Positions 37,358 to 47,174 of a stretch of 64,000 nucleotides of DNA are shown here, piece by piece. A program made the position numbers and the translations under genes. The stretch's first letter is position 1; each line of letters begins with the position of its first letter. This DNA is from Pseudomarimonas salicorniae (GTDB lineage: Bacteria > Pseudomonadota > Gammaproteobacteria > Xanthomonadales > Xanthomonadaceae): assembly GCF_023156535.1 (NCBI RefSeq), contig NZ_JALNMH010000005.1, forward strand, positions 158,275-222,274, given 5' to 3'. Under the pieces are notes generated by a model. It ran no database searches, was not told where the DNA came from, and worked only from the letters and a program-made list of their open reading frames with translations.

Positions 37358-39799
37358 ATGTTCAGCGTCCCGCTCACTGACCTGCGTATCGCCCTGCGAT
37401 CCCTGGCCCGCCAACCCGGCTTTCTCGCCGTCGCGGTGCTGACCCTTGCCCTTGGCGTGGGCAGCGTCTCGGCGATCTTCAGCGTGGTCAACGGTGTGCT
37501 GCTGACGCCCCTGCCCTATGCCGATGCCGAGCGGATCATCCGCATCAACCGCGTGCAGGGCGCCTGGGGCGGCCCGGTGTCGGCGCCGGCGCTGGCCGAC
37601 TGGACCGAGGCCACCAGCGGCCAGCTCGAGGCCATCGGCGGTTTCGTCGGCGCCACGGTCAACCTGACCGGCGACGGCGAGCCCGAGCGGCTGGCGGCCT
37701 ACCAGGTCACTCCCGGCTTCTGGCAGGTGATGGGACTGGCCCCCGAGCTGGGCCGCTACTTCAACGTCGAAGAGGACCGCCGCCGCGAGCGCCTGGCGGT
37801 GATCAGCCACGAGCTCTGGCAGCGCCGCTTCGGCGGCCAGGAGGGCGTCGTCGGCCAGAGCATCATGCTCAACGGAGAGTCCTACCAGGTGGTCGGCGTC
37901 ACCCCGGCACGCTTCCGCTATCCCGGGGCTACCCAGGTCTACCTGCCGACCTTCCTCGACAGCACCGGCGGTCCGCGCGGCAACAACTACCTGATGGTCA
38001 TCGGCCGCCTGCGCGAGGGCGCAAGCATGGAGCAGCTGGAGGCCGCGCTGGCCGCGGTCAACGCGCGGCTGGCCGAGGAGTTCCCGGCCAACCACGCCGA
38101 GCTGGGCGCGCGGCTGACCGCGCTGCCCGAGCAGCTCAATGCCCGAGTCGAGCAGCCGCTGCTGGTCCTGCTTGGCGCGGCGGGCCTGGTCCTGCTGATC
38201 GCCTGCGCCAATCTGGCCAATCTGCTGCTGGCCCGCGGCAGCGCCCGGCAGCGCGAGCTGGCGGTGCGCGCCGCGCTCGGCGCCGGCCGCCGCGCCCTGG
38301 TCCGCGCGGTGATCGCCGACGCCCTGGTGATCGCCCTGCTCGGCGCCGTGCTCGGCCTGCTCATCGCCGCGCTCGGCGTGCCCCTGCTGCTCTCGCAGAT
38401 GCCCGAGCTGCTGCCCAGCCATGCCGAGGTCGGCATGCAGCCCGTCGTGGTGCTGGGCGCGCTGTTCGCCGGCATCGCCACGGTGATGCTGTTCGCCAGC
38501 GTGCCCGCCCTGCGCGCCGCCGCCACGGCGCCGGCCGGCGCCCTGCAGGAGGAAGGCCGGGGGGGCAGTGGCGGCCGCCGCCGCAGCCGGGCGCGCAATG
38601 CGCTGGTCGCCTTCGAGGTGGCCCTGTCGCTGACCCTGCTCACCGGCGCCGGCCTGCTGATCGAGAGCCTGCGCCAGCTCGGCAAGGTCGAGACCGGCGT
38701 GCAGACCGAGGGCGTACTGACCGCGGCCGTGGTGGTCGAGGGCGCGCGCAACGAGCCGGGCGAGGACCCGGTCGACTGGTACGTCCGCCACACCGCCATC
38801 CTGGCCCGCTCGCTGCCCGCCATCCTCGAACGGGTCCGCGCCATCCCCGGCGTGCAGTCGGCGGGCCTGACCGACTCTCTGCCGCTGTCCGGGCTGAACA
38901 ACGCCAGCTCGGACATCACCATCATCGGTCGCGAGCCGGGCGAAGGTGAGCGCCAGCCGGGCGCCAACTGGCGCTTCGTCAGCCCGAGCCTGATGTCCAC
39001 GCTGGGCATGCGCATGGTCCGCGGACGCAGTCTGGAGGACGCGGACGCCCGGCCCGGCGAGATGTTCCAGAACGTGCTGGTCAACGAGACCTTCGTCCGC
39101 CGCTATCTGTCCGATGTCGATCCGCTGACCCAGAGCCTGCAGTTCCTCGGCGGCGACGAGCCCAAGCGCATCGTCGGCGTGGTCAACGACACCCGCCTGT
39201 TCGGCATCGACCGTGAACCGGTGGCCGAGGTCTACATGCACCATCTGCACGCCACCCAGCGCCAGCTCTATCTCGCGCTGAAGGTCTCCGGCGAGCCGAT
39301 GGACTATGCCGAACAGCTGCGCCGGGCGGTGCGCGAGGTGGCCCCCGATGTGCCGCTGTTCGAGGTCCGCAGCATGGACCAGCTGGTCGAGGGCACCACC
39401 GCCCTGCGCCGTTTCAACATGGCCCTGATGAGCGTGTTCAGCGGCATCGCGCTGTTGCTCGCGGCGATCGGCCTGTATGGCGTGATTGCCTACTCGGTGG
39501 CCGAGCGCCGGCAGGAGATCGGCATCCGCCTCTCGCTGGGCGCCCAGGCCGGCGACGTGCTGCGCATGGTGCTGGGCCAGGGTGCGCGGATGGTCGGCCT
39601 CGGCCTGCTGTTCGGCATCGCCGGCGCCTTGGCGCTCGGCCGCCTGCTGGCCAGCGAGCTCTACGGCGTCGGCGCCGGCGACCCCCGGGTTCTGCTCGCC
39701 GTGGTCGCTACGCTGGGCCTGGTGGCGCTCACCGCCTGCGCCGTGCCTGCCCTGCGCGCGGCGCGGCTCGATCCGATGCTGGCCCTGCGCCACACCTGA
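37358..39799 (+). CDS. FtsX-type permease 1 of 5 (duplicated MacB_PCD-FtsX)
   Basis: An 813-residue inner-membrane permease with two MacB periplasmic domains and two FtsX segments, as in the long 'ADOP' orphan-permease group. It opens with DLRIALRSLARQPGF and the first helix TLALGVGSVSAIFSVVNGV. A central FtsX block (about 265-390; LLIACANLANLLLARGSARQRE) is followed by a second periplasmic domain (about 430-690) and a terminal FtsX block (about 690-813) ending DPMLALRH. It starts 30 bp after the ATPase. It would transfer a substrate or mechanical force to the periplasmic adaptor. Confidence 0.88.
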   Translation: MFSVPLTDLRIALRSLARQPGFLAVAVLTLALGVGSVSAIFSVVNGVLLTPLPYADAERIIRINRVQGAWGGPVSAPALADWTEATSGQLEAIGGFVGATVNLTGDGEPERLAAYQVTPGFWQVMGLAPELGRYFNVEEDRRRERLAVISHELWQRRFGGQEGVVGQSIMLNGESYQVVGVTPARFRYPGATQVYLPTFLDSTGGPRGNNYLMVIGRLREGASMEQLEAALAAVNARLAEEFPANHAELGARLTALPEQLNARVEQPLLVLLGAAGLVLLIACANLANLLLARGSARQRELAVRAALGAGRRALVRAVIADALVIALLGAVLGLLIAALGVPLLLSQMPELLPSHAEVGMQPVVVLGALFAGIATVMLFASVPALRAAATAPAGALQEEGRGGSGGRRRSRARNALVAFEVALSLTLLTGAGLLIESLRQLGKVETGVQTEGVLTAAVVVEGARNEPGEDPVDWYVRHTAILARSLPAILERVRAIPGVQSAGLTDSLPLSGLNNASSDITIIGREPGEGERQPGANWRFVSPSLMSTLGMRMVRGRSLEDADARPGEMFQNVLVNETFVRRYLSDVDPLTQSLQFLGGDEPKRIVGVVNDTRLFGIDREPVAEVYMHHLHATQRQLYLALKVSGEPMDYAEQLRRAVREVAPDVPLFEVRSMDQLVEGTTALRRFNMALMSVFSGIALLLAAIGLYGVIAYSVAERRQEIGIRLSLGAQAGDVLRMVLGQGARMVGLGLLFGIAGALALGRLLASELYGVGAGDPRVLLAVVATLGLVALTACAVPALRAARLDPMLALRHT

Positions 39800-39809
39800 C
39801 GGGGACACC

Positions 39810-42206
39810 ATGATCGCCACGCTCGCCCGCGACCTTCGCCACGCCCTGCGCAGCCTGCTGCAGCAGCCGGGCTTCGTCCTGGTGGCGGTGCTCACCCTGG
39901 CCCTGGGCATCGGCGCGAACACCGCCGTGTACAGCGTGATCCACGCCGCGCTGATCACGCCGCTGCCCTACGCCGAGCCCGAGCGCCTGGTGCGGATATG
40001 GGAGACCACGCCCGAGGGCGGTCGCTTCTCGACCTCGGATCCGAACTACCTCGACTTCGCCGCCCGCAACCGCAGCTTCGAATCGCTGGCTGCGGTGCGC
40101 GATGTCTCCTACACCCTGCTCGACGCTGGCGATCCGGTGCGCCTCGAGGGCCACGCGGTCAGCGCCAACTTCTTCCGCACGCTGGGCGTCGCACCGCGGC
40201 TCGGTTCGGGCTTTCCCGACGATGCCACAAGCGAGCCGGCAGCGGTGGTGGTGCTCGGTCACGCGGTCTGGTCGCGCCACTTTGGCGCCGACCCCGGGGT
40301 GATCGGCCGCGAGGTGCGGCTGGAAGGCCGCAGCCATCGCGTGGTCGGTGTGATGGGGCCGGAGTTCGAGTTCGCCGGTGCCGGCTTCTGGGTGCCGTGG
40401 CGGGCCGATCCGGCCAGCGATCGCGGCGACCACTGGCTGGCCATGGTCGGCCGCCTGCGCGATGGGGTCAGCCTTGAGCAGGCCAGCGAGGATCTCTCAT
40501 TGATCGCCGCCGCGCTCGGCAATGAGCACCCGGCGAGCAATGCCGGCTGGGGCGTCGAGCTGCTCGGCTTTCCGCGCTGGCTGGTCGGCGACAGCTTCCG
40601 CCAGACCGTGCAGCTGCTGTTCGCCGCGGTCGGTTCCCTGCTGCTGATGGCCTGCGTCAACCTGGCCAACCTGCTGTTCGTACGCAACCAGCGCCGCCGC
40701 GCCGAGATCGGCCTGCGCGCGGCGCTGGGCGCCGGGCGCGGCCAGCTGGCCCGGCTGATGCTGGCCGAGATCACCTGGCTGGTGCTTGCCGGCGTGCTGC
40801 TCGCCCTGCCCGTGGCCCACGGCCTGATCCAGCTGCTCAAGCGGCTGGCGCCGGCGGGCGTCCCGCGCCTCGACGGGGTGCAGCTGGCCCCCGACGTATT
40901 CGGCTTCTGCGTCGCGCTCGGCGTGCTGACCGGCATCCTGCTCGCCCTGCTGCCGGTCTGGCAGGCGCAGCGGGTGCAGCCGCTGGAGAGCCTGCGCGGC
41001 GGCGAGCGCGGTGGCGTGCCGGCCGCGCAGCGGCGGCTGGGCGACGCGCTGGTGGTCGGCCAGGTGGCCCTGGCCATGGTGCTGCTGGTCGGCGCCGGCC
41101 TGCTGATCAGCAGCTTCATGCAGCTGCGCGCCAGCGACCCGGGATTCCGCCCCGGCACCTTGCTCTCGGTGGAGCTTCAGCTTGGCGACCGGTATGCCGA
41201 GCCCTGGCAGAAGGTCATCTTCTTCGACACCCTGCAGCAGCGGTTGCGTGCCCTGCCCGGGGTGGTCGCGGTCGGCGCCACGACCACGCTGCCGTTCAGC
41301 GGCGGCAGCTTCATGAACACGGTCACCCCGGTCGAGCGCGCCGCCGAGGTGCGGGGCAGCGGGCTGATGCAGGCGCACTGGCGCGCGGTCACCCCCGAGC
41401 TCTTCGAGACCCTGTCCCTGCCGCTGCTGCGCGGCCGGACCTTCGATGCCAGCGACCGCTGGGACGGTCCGCGCTGGGTCGTGGTCAGCCGCAGCCTGGC
41501 CGAGCAGGCCTGGCCGGGCGAGGACCCGGTCGGTCGGGAAATCTACTGGGGAGACGTCGGCGGGCGCACGCGGATCGTCGCCGGCGTGGTCGGCGACTAC
41601 CAGGACGTGAACCTCGGCGCCGAGCCCGAGCCGGTGCTGTTCCTGCCCTACAACCAGCTGCCCTGGCCGAAGATGGCCCTGCTGATCGAAACCCGCGGCG
41701 AGCCGGGTGCGCTGATCGAATCGGTGCGCGGCGAGATCCAGGCCCTGGATCCGACCCTGCCGCTGGGCTCGCTGCGGCCGCTGCGGCATCAGGTCGCCGA
41801 TGCGGTGGCCGAGCCGCGCCTGCGCAGCAGCCTGATGGGCGCCTTCGCCGCGGTCGCCCTGCTGCTCGCGGCGATCGGCATCTACGGCGTGATGGCCGCC
41901 AACGTCACCCAGCGGCGTCGCGAGCTGGGCCTGCGGGTCGCGCTCGGCGCGCGACCGGACTCCCTGGTCGCCCTGCTGCTCTCCCGCGGTATGCGCCTGG
42001 CCGCGCTGGGCATCGCCCTCGGCCTGGTCGGCAGCTGGGCGCTCACCCGGCTGATCGATGGCCTGCTCTACGCCACCTCGCCACTCGACCCGCTGACCCT
42101 GTCGGCCGGCCTCGGCCTGCTGCTCGCCACCGTCCTGCTTGCCAGCTACCTGCCGGCCCGACGCGCGCTGGGCCTCGACCCCATGCTCGCCCTGCGCCAC
42201 GACTGA
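39810..42206 (+). CDS. FtsX-type permease 2 of 5
   Basis: A 798-residue paralogue of permease 1, starting 10 bp after it. The start at 39810 is set by the shared N-terminal motif DLRHALRSLLQQPGF and the helix TLALGIGANTAVYSVIHAAL. The central FtsX segment has LMACVNLANLLFVRNQRRRAE, and the C-terminus ends DPMLALRHD. Its periplasmic domains differ clearly from those of permease 1, so this is not a recent copy. Confidence 0.88.
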   Translation: MIATLARDLRHALRSLLQQPGFVLVAVLTLALGIGANTAVYSVIHAALITPLPYAEPERLVRIWETTPEGGRFSTSDPNYLDFAARNRSFESLAAVRDVSYTLLDAGDPVRLEGHAVSANFFRTLGVAPRLGSGFPDDATSEPAAVVVLGHAVWSRHFGADPGVIGREVRLEGRSHRVVGVMGPEFEFAGAGFWVPWRADPASDRGDHWLAMVGRLRDGVSLEQASEDLSLIAAALGNEHPASNAGWGVELLGFPRWLVGDSFRQTVQLLFAAVGSLLLMACVNLANLLFVRNQRRRAEIGLRAALGAGRGQLARLMLAEITWLVLAGVLLALPVAHGLIQLLKRLAPAGVPRLDGVQLAPDVFGFCVALGVLTGILLALLPVWQAQRVQPLESLRGGERGGVPAAQRRLGDALVVGQVALAMVLLVGAGLLISSFMQLRASDPGFRPGTLLSVELQLGDRYAEPWQKVIFFDTLQQRLRALPGVVAVGATTTLPFSGGSFMNTVTPVERAAEVRGSGLMQAHWRAVTPELFETLSLPLLRGRTFDASDRWDGPRWVVVSRSLAEQAWPGEDPVGREIYWGDVGGRTRIVAGVVGDYQDVNLGAEPEPVLFLPYNQLPWPKMALLIETRGEPGALIESVRGEIQALDPTLPLGSLRPLRHQVADAVAEPRLRSSLMGAFAAVALLLAAIGIYGVMAANVTQRRRELGLRVALGARPDSLVALLLSRGMRLAALGIALGLVGSWALTRLIDGLLYATSPLDPLTLSAGLGLLLATVLLASYLPARRALGLDPMLALRHD

Positions 42207-42218
42207 GGAGTCCGCCCC

Positions 42219-44705
42219 ATGTTCAGCGCGACCGCCAACGACCTCCGCTACAGCCTGCGTGCCCTTCTCGCCCGGCCCGGCTTCTCCGCGGTGGCGGTGC
42301 TGACCCTGGCGCTGGGCATCGGCGCCAACACGGCCATCTTCTCGGTGATGCATGGCCTGTTCCTCGCCCCGCTGCCCTATGCCCATGGCGAGCGCCTGGT
42401 CGACGTCTACAACACCTATCCGACCAGCAGCCTGCAGTACGCGGGCACCTCGATCCCCGACTACCTCGACCGCCGAGAGCAGGCGCAGAGCCTGGAGGAT
42501 CTCGCCCTCTACACCGGCGCCAATCTCAACCTGGCCGAGGACGGGCAGCCGCCCGAGCGGCTGGTCGGCCTGCGCGCCACACCCTCGCTGTTCAGCACGC
42601 TGTCGAGCGGCGCGGCGCTCGGCCGCGTCTTCGACGAGCGCCATGCCGAGCCGGGGCAGGACAAGGTGGCGGTTATCAGCCACGCGCTGTGGCGCAATCG
42701 CTTCAATGCCGATCCCGGAGTGATCGGCCGCAGCCTGCGGCTGTCCGGCGAGACCTACCAGGTCATCGGCGTGATGCCCGAGGACTTCGGCTTTCCTTCC
42801 CGCGAGACCCAGCTCTGGGTGCCGTTTGCCTTCACCCCGGAACAGCGCGGTGACTTCGAGCGCGGCAACGAGTATTCGCAGTCGATCGGCCGACTGCGGA
42901 AGGGCGCGACGATCGCCCAGCTCGACGCCGAGCTGGACGCCATCGTCGCCCGCAACGCCGAACGCATCGCCGGTATCGGCGGGCTGGATCCGGCGATGGC
43001 CGAGCAGGCCGCGCGCTTCGCGGAATTCCTGCGCGGCGGCAATTTCACCGGCCGGGCGCAGAGCCTGCGCGAGCTGCAGGTCGGCGAGACCCGGCCGCTG
43101 GTGCTGATCCTGCAGGGCGCGGTGGCCCTGGTACTGCTGATCGCCGCGGCCAATGTCGCCAACCTGCTGCTGGCGCGGATGGTCTCGCGGCAGAAGGAGC
43201 TGTCCGTGCGCAACGCGCTGGGCGCCAGCCGCGGACGCATCGCCCGCCAGCTGCTCAGCGAGTCGCTGATCGTAGCCCTCGCCGGCGGCGCGGCCGGCCT
43301 GCTGCTGGCGCTGGGCCTGATCGAGCTGCTGCCGCGGCTTGGCCTTGACGCCGCGGTTGGTCGCTATCCGATCACGCTGGACCTGCCGGTGCTCGGCTTC
43401 GCCCTGGCCGTCAGCATCGCCACCGGCCTGCTCGCCGCCCTGGTGCCGGTGGTCTCGCTGTTCCGCAGCGATCTTGCGCGGCAGATCAACGACGCCGGCC
43501 GGATCGGCGGCGGCGGCCGCGTCGCCGGCGCCTCGCGCAATCTGCTGGTGGTGGCGCAGATGGCCCTGGCCACGGCCCTGCTGGTCGGCGCCGGGCTGCT
43601 GCTGCGCAGCTTCGTCAGCCTGCAGCAGGAGTCGCCGGGCTTCGAGCCCGGAGGCACCCTGACCGCCCAGCTGGCCCTGCCCGGCAACCGCTTCCCGGAC
43701 ACTGCCAGTCGCGCCCGCCTGCTCGACGAAGTGCTGCGCGAGGCGCGCGCCCTGCCGGGCATAGAGCACGCCGCCTGGACCTCGTCCCTGCCTTTCGCCA
43801 ATTCCAATTCGCAGGGCAGCTATTCGATCGACGGGCTGGAGGTGGCCGATGCCTCGGCCTCGCCGCATGCCAACCAGCGCCAGATCAGCGACGACTTCTT
43901 TGCCAGCCTGCGCATCCCGCTGCTGCAGGGCCGGACGTTCACCCCGGGCGACCACGGCGAGGCGGAACCGGTGGTTGTGATCGACCAGCTGCTGGCCGAG
44001 AAATACTTCAAGGACCAGCCGGCGATCGGCCAGCGTATCCGCCGCGGCCGCGACGCGCCCTGGGCCACCGTGGTCGGCGTCGTCGGCACGGTCAAGCACG
44101 GCAGCCTGCGCGACACGCCGGGCAAGGAAACCATCTACTGGCCGCACCGGCAGAATCTCGGCGGCTTCGGCGCCCTGGTGCTACGCGGCCCGAACGCGCT
44201 GGCGCCGGACACCGCCGACGCCCTGCGCACCGCGCTCGGCCGCGTCGATGCCGAGTTGCCGCTGTTCAACGTGCTCAGCATGCAGCAGCGCATCGCCCTC
44301 TCGCTGGACACCCAGCGTGCGCCGATGAATCTGGTCGGCGGCTTCGCCGGCGTTGCCCTGCTGCTCTCGGCCATCGGCATCTACGCGGTGCTCGCCTTCA
44401 GCGTCAGCCAACGCACCGGCGAGCTCGGCGTGCGCATGGCGATCGGCGCCGGCCGCCGGGAGATCCTCGGACTGGTGCTCGGCCACGGCGCCCGCCTGGT
44501 CGCGATCGGCCTCGGCATCGGCGTCGGCCTTGCCCTGATGCTCGGTCAGCTGGCCAAGGCCCAGCTGTTCGGCGTCGCGCCCTGGGATCCGCTGACCTTC
44601 GTCGCCGTGCCGCCGCTGCTGGCCGCCATCGCCCTGCTCGCCTGCTGGCTGCCGGCGCGCCGCGCCGCGCGCATCGACCCGCTGGTCGCGCTGCGCTACG
44701 AGTAG
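42219..44705 (+). CDS. FtsX-type permease 3 of 5
   Basis: An 828-residue paralogue, 12 bp after permease 2. The N-terminal motif is DLRYSLRALLARPGF, then TLALGIGANTAIFSVMHGL. The central segment has LLIAAANVANLLLARMVSRQKE and the terminus is DPLVALRYE. The first periplasmic domain includes SIPDYLDRREQAQSLEDLAL, typical of the MacB periplasmic core in this group. All transmembrane blocks appear intact, so it should be functional. Confidence 0.88.
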   Translation: MFSATANDLRYSLRALLARPGFSAVAVLTLALGIGANTAIFSVMHGLFLAPLPYAHGERLVDVYNTYPTSSLQYAGTSIPDYLDRREQAQSLEDLALYTGANLNLAEDGQPPERLVGLRATPSLFSTLSSGAALGRVFDERHAEPGQDKVAVISHALWRNRFNADPGVIGRSLRLSGETYQVIGVMPEDFGFPSRETQLWVPFAFTPEQRGDFERGNEYSQSIGRLRKGATIAQLDAELDAIVARNAERIAGIGGLDPAMAEQAARFAEFLRGGNFTGRAQSLRELQVGETRPLVLILQGAVALVLLIAAANVANLLLARMVSRQKELSVRNALGASRGRIARQLLSESLIVALAGGAAGLLLALGLIELLPRLGLDAAVGRYPITLDLPVLGFALAVSIATGLLAALVPVVSLFRSDLARQINDAGRIGGGGRVAGASRNLLVVAQMALATALLVGAGLLLRSFVSLQQESPGFEPGGTLTAQLALPGNRFPDTASRARLLDEVLREARALPGIEHAAWTSSLPFANSNSQGSYSIDGLEVADASASPHANQRQISDDFFASLRIPLLQGRTFTPGDHGEAEPVVVIDQLLAEKYFKDQPAIGQRIRRGRDAPWATVVGVVGTVKHGSLRDTPGKETIYWPHRQNLGGFGALVLRGPNALAPDTADALRTALGRVDAELPLFNVLSMQQRIALSLDTQRAPMNLVGGFAGVALLLSAIGIYAVLAFSVSQRTGELGVRMAIGAGRREILGLVLGHGARLVAIGLGIGVGLALMLGQLAKAQLFGVAPWDPLTFVAVPPLLAAIALLACWLPARRAARIDPLVALRYE

Positions 44706-44741
44706 CTGCTCGCCGCCCCAACGCCTTCGGGAGCCATCGCC

Positions 44742-47159
44742 ATGACCCTGCCCAGCCTGTTCGCCGACGCCCTGCGTAGCCTCGCCCGGCGTCCGCCCTT
44801 CGCAGCGTTCGCGGTGCTGACCCTGGGGCTTGGCGTCGCCGCGGCGACCACCCTGTTCTCGCTGATTGCCGGCACCCTGCTGACCCCCTCGCAGATGGCC
44901 GAGCCAGAGCGCCTGATGGTCCTGCACCGGCCCGGTTCGGTGGAGGGCGACCTCGGCTATCCGGACATCGCCGACCTCGCCGCGCGCCGTTCGAGCTTCG
45001 CCGCCGTCGGCGCGATCTGGGCCGGCTACGCGCTCGACGTGCAGGTCGACGGGCGTCCGCGGCGGCTGGTCGGCGCCCTGGTCGACCCTGGCTGGTGGCG
45101 GGCGGTCGACGTCGAGCCGCTGCTGGGTCGCATCCCCGAAGCATCCACGATCGCCAGCGACGGTCCGACGGTGGTCGCCTCCGAGCGCTTCTGGCGCAGC
45201 CAGCTGGGCGCCGACCCGGCGTCGCTGGGCCGGCCGCTGATGGTCAACGGACGCAGCCATGTCCTGATTGGCGTGGTGCCGGACGCCGCCGATGCCCTGC
45301 GCATCGGTGCCGACCTGTTCGCCCCGGTGGGCCTGGCCGGCGACTGGGTCCCCAACGAGCGCGGCGCCAACGTGTTCGACGTGCTGGCGCGGCTTGCCCC
45401 GGGCGTCGGACAGGCCGCCGCGCAGGCCGACGTCGACACTCTGATGGCAGCCCTGGCCGAGGCGCATCCGCGCACCAACCAGGGCAAGCGGCTGCAGCTC
45501 AGCCCGCTCGACCGCTTCCTGCACGCCGGCAGCGCGCCCCTGCTCTGGTCGCTGCAGCTCGCCACCCTGGTGCTGCTGGCGGTGGCCGTGGTCAACCTCG
45601 GCGCCCTGCTGCTGGTCCGCGGCAGCGCGCGCGGCAGCGAGTACCAGCTGCGTACGGCGCTGGGCGCCGACCGCGCCACGGTGATCCGCATGCTGCTCGC
45701 CGAAGGCAGCCTGCTGGGTCTGGGCGGCTGGCTGCTCGGGCTGGCGCTGGCGCATCTGGCCATCGGGCTGTCCGGCAGCTGGTTTGCCGACGCCCTGCCC
45801 GGCGAGGTCAGCACATCGCTGGACCTGCGTGTGGTGGGCGCCTGTCTCGCCCTGTCATTGGGTGGGGCGATCCTCGCCTCCCTGCTGCCGGCCTGGGCGG
45901 CGCTGCGCGCGGTGCGCCCGGCGGCCATGCAGTCCGCGGGAAGCCGCGGCGAGCGTCGCGCGCTCGGCGGCCTGCTGGTGGTAGAGATTGCCCTCGCCTG
46001 CGTGCTAATGGTCGGCGCCGCCCTGCTGTTGCGCAGCGTCCACGCGCTGTCCCAGGTGCCGCTGGGCTTCCACGCCGAGGGCATTCTCAACGCCCAGCTG
46101 GTGCTGCCGGAGAGCCGCTACGGCAGCCGCCCGCCGCAGACCCTGGCGGTCGAGCGCATGCTGGCCGCGCTGCAGGCCATCCCCGGCGTGCGCCGGGCCA
46201 GCTTCGTCACCGGCGGGCCGCTGCAGCCGGACTGCTGCATCGGCAGCCGGCTGATCGCCGAGAACGTGGAGCAGCCGGCCAACGAGGAGCTGGGCGTGCG
46301 CGTGCGGCCGGTGCTCGGCGACTATTTCGGCGCGCTGGACATTCCCCTGCAGCAGGGCCGCCTGCTGGGCGTGGACGACGACGAGGACGCGCCGCGGGTC
46401 GCCCTGGTCAACCAAGCCCTGGCCTCGAAGCTGTTCCCGCAGGGCGACGCGGTCGGCCGTCGGATCGCCTGGCGGACCGGCTCGGTGTCGGGCGACGCCG
46501 AGGGACCGCTGTGGATGGAGGTGGTCGGCGTGGTCGGCGACATCCGCGCCTCGACCCTGCGCGAGGACGACGTGCCCGCGGTCTACCTGCCCTATCCCCA
46601 GCGCCAGCGCGAGTGGGTGCGTTTCGGCAGCTTCCTGATCGAGGTCGAGGGCGAACCGGCCGGATACGCCGCCGCCATGCAGGATGCCATCGCCTCGGTC
46701 GATCCCGAGGTGCCGCTGGACCAGGTCGCCCCGCTCAGCCTGCGGGTCGGCGAGGCCTCGGCCTCAGAGCGCTTCGCCGCGCGGCTGGCCTCCGGCTTTG
46801 CCCTGCTGGCCTGGTTGCTGTCCCTTCAGGGGCTGGCCGTTGTGCTCTGGTTCGTCGTCGCCCGGCTGCGCCGCGAGCTCGGCATCCGCGCCGCCCTGGG
46901 TGCCGGTCCCGCCCTGCTGCAGCGCCTCGTGCTGCGCCGCGGCTTGCATATCGCCGCGCTGGGCCTCGCCCTTGGCCTGCCGCTGGCCCTGTTTGCCGGC
47001 GGCTCGCTGGAGCACCTGCTGTACGGCATCCCCGCCCTTGATCCGGGCAGCCTGCTGCTGCCCGCCCTCTTGATCGCCGCCAGCACGGTGCTGGCCTGCT
47101 GGCTGCCCGCCCGCCAGGCCTCGCGCATCGACCCGCTGGTGGCCCTCCGCCACGAATAG
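44742..47159 (+). CDS. FtsX-type permease 4 of 5
   Basis: An 805-residue paralogue, 36 bp after permease 3 (the widest gap in the row). The N-terminal motif is shortened (DALRSLARRPPF) and the first helix reads TLGLGVAAATTLFSLIAGTL. The central segment VNLGALLLVRGSARGSEYQL departs from the usual NxANLLLAR, losing the second Asn. The end is DPLVALRHE. It may be the most divergent member of the five. Confidence 0.87.
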   Translation: MTLPSLFADALRSLARRPPFAAFAVLTLGLGVAAATTLFSLIAGTLLTPSQMAEPERLMVLHRPGSVEGDLGYPDIADLAARRSSFAAVGAIWAGYALDVQVDGRPRRLVGALVDPGWWRAVDVEPLLGRIPEASTIASDGPTVVASERFWRSQLGADPASLGRPLMVNGRSHVLIGVVPDAADALRIGADLFAPVGLAGDWVPNERGANVFDVLARLAPGVGQAAAQADVDTLMAALAEAHPRTNQGKRLQLSPLDRFLHAGSAPLLWSLQLATLVLLAVAVVNLGALLLVRGSARGSEYQLRTALGADRATVIRMLLAEGSLLGLGGWLLGLALAHLAIGLSGSWFADALPGEVSTSLDLRVVGACLALSLGGAILASLLPAWAALRAVRPAAMQSAGSRGERRALGGLLVVEIALACVLMVGAALLLRSVHALSQVPLGFHAEGILNAQLVLPESRYGSRPPQTLAVERMLAALQAIPGVRRASFVTGGPLQPDCCIGSRLIAENVEQPANEELGVRVRPVLGDYFGALDIPLQQGRLLGVDDDEDAPRVALVNQALASKLFPQGDAVGRRIAWRTGSVSGDAEGPLWMEVVGVVGDIRASTLREDDVPAVYLPYPQRQREWVRFGSFLIEVEGEPAGYAAAMQDAIASVDPEVPLDQVAPLSLRVGEASASERFAARLASGFALLAWLLSLQGLAVVLWFVVARLRRELGIRAALGAGPALLQRLVLRRGLHIAALGLALGLPLALFAGGSLEHLLYGIPALDPGSLLLPALLIAASTVLACWLPARQASRIDPLVALRHE

Positions 47160-47174
47160 AAGCCGGACAACGCC

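Noticed and set aside
40497-44147. Minus-strand open frame of 1216 codons over permeases 2 and 3
   Set aside because: Same reason: antisense shadow of two conserved permease genes in a GC-rich genome.
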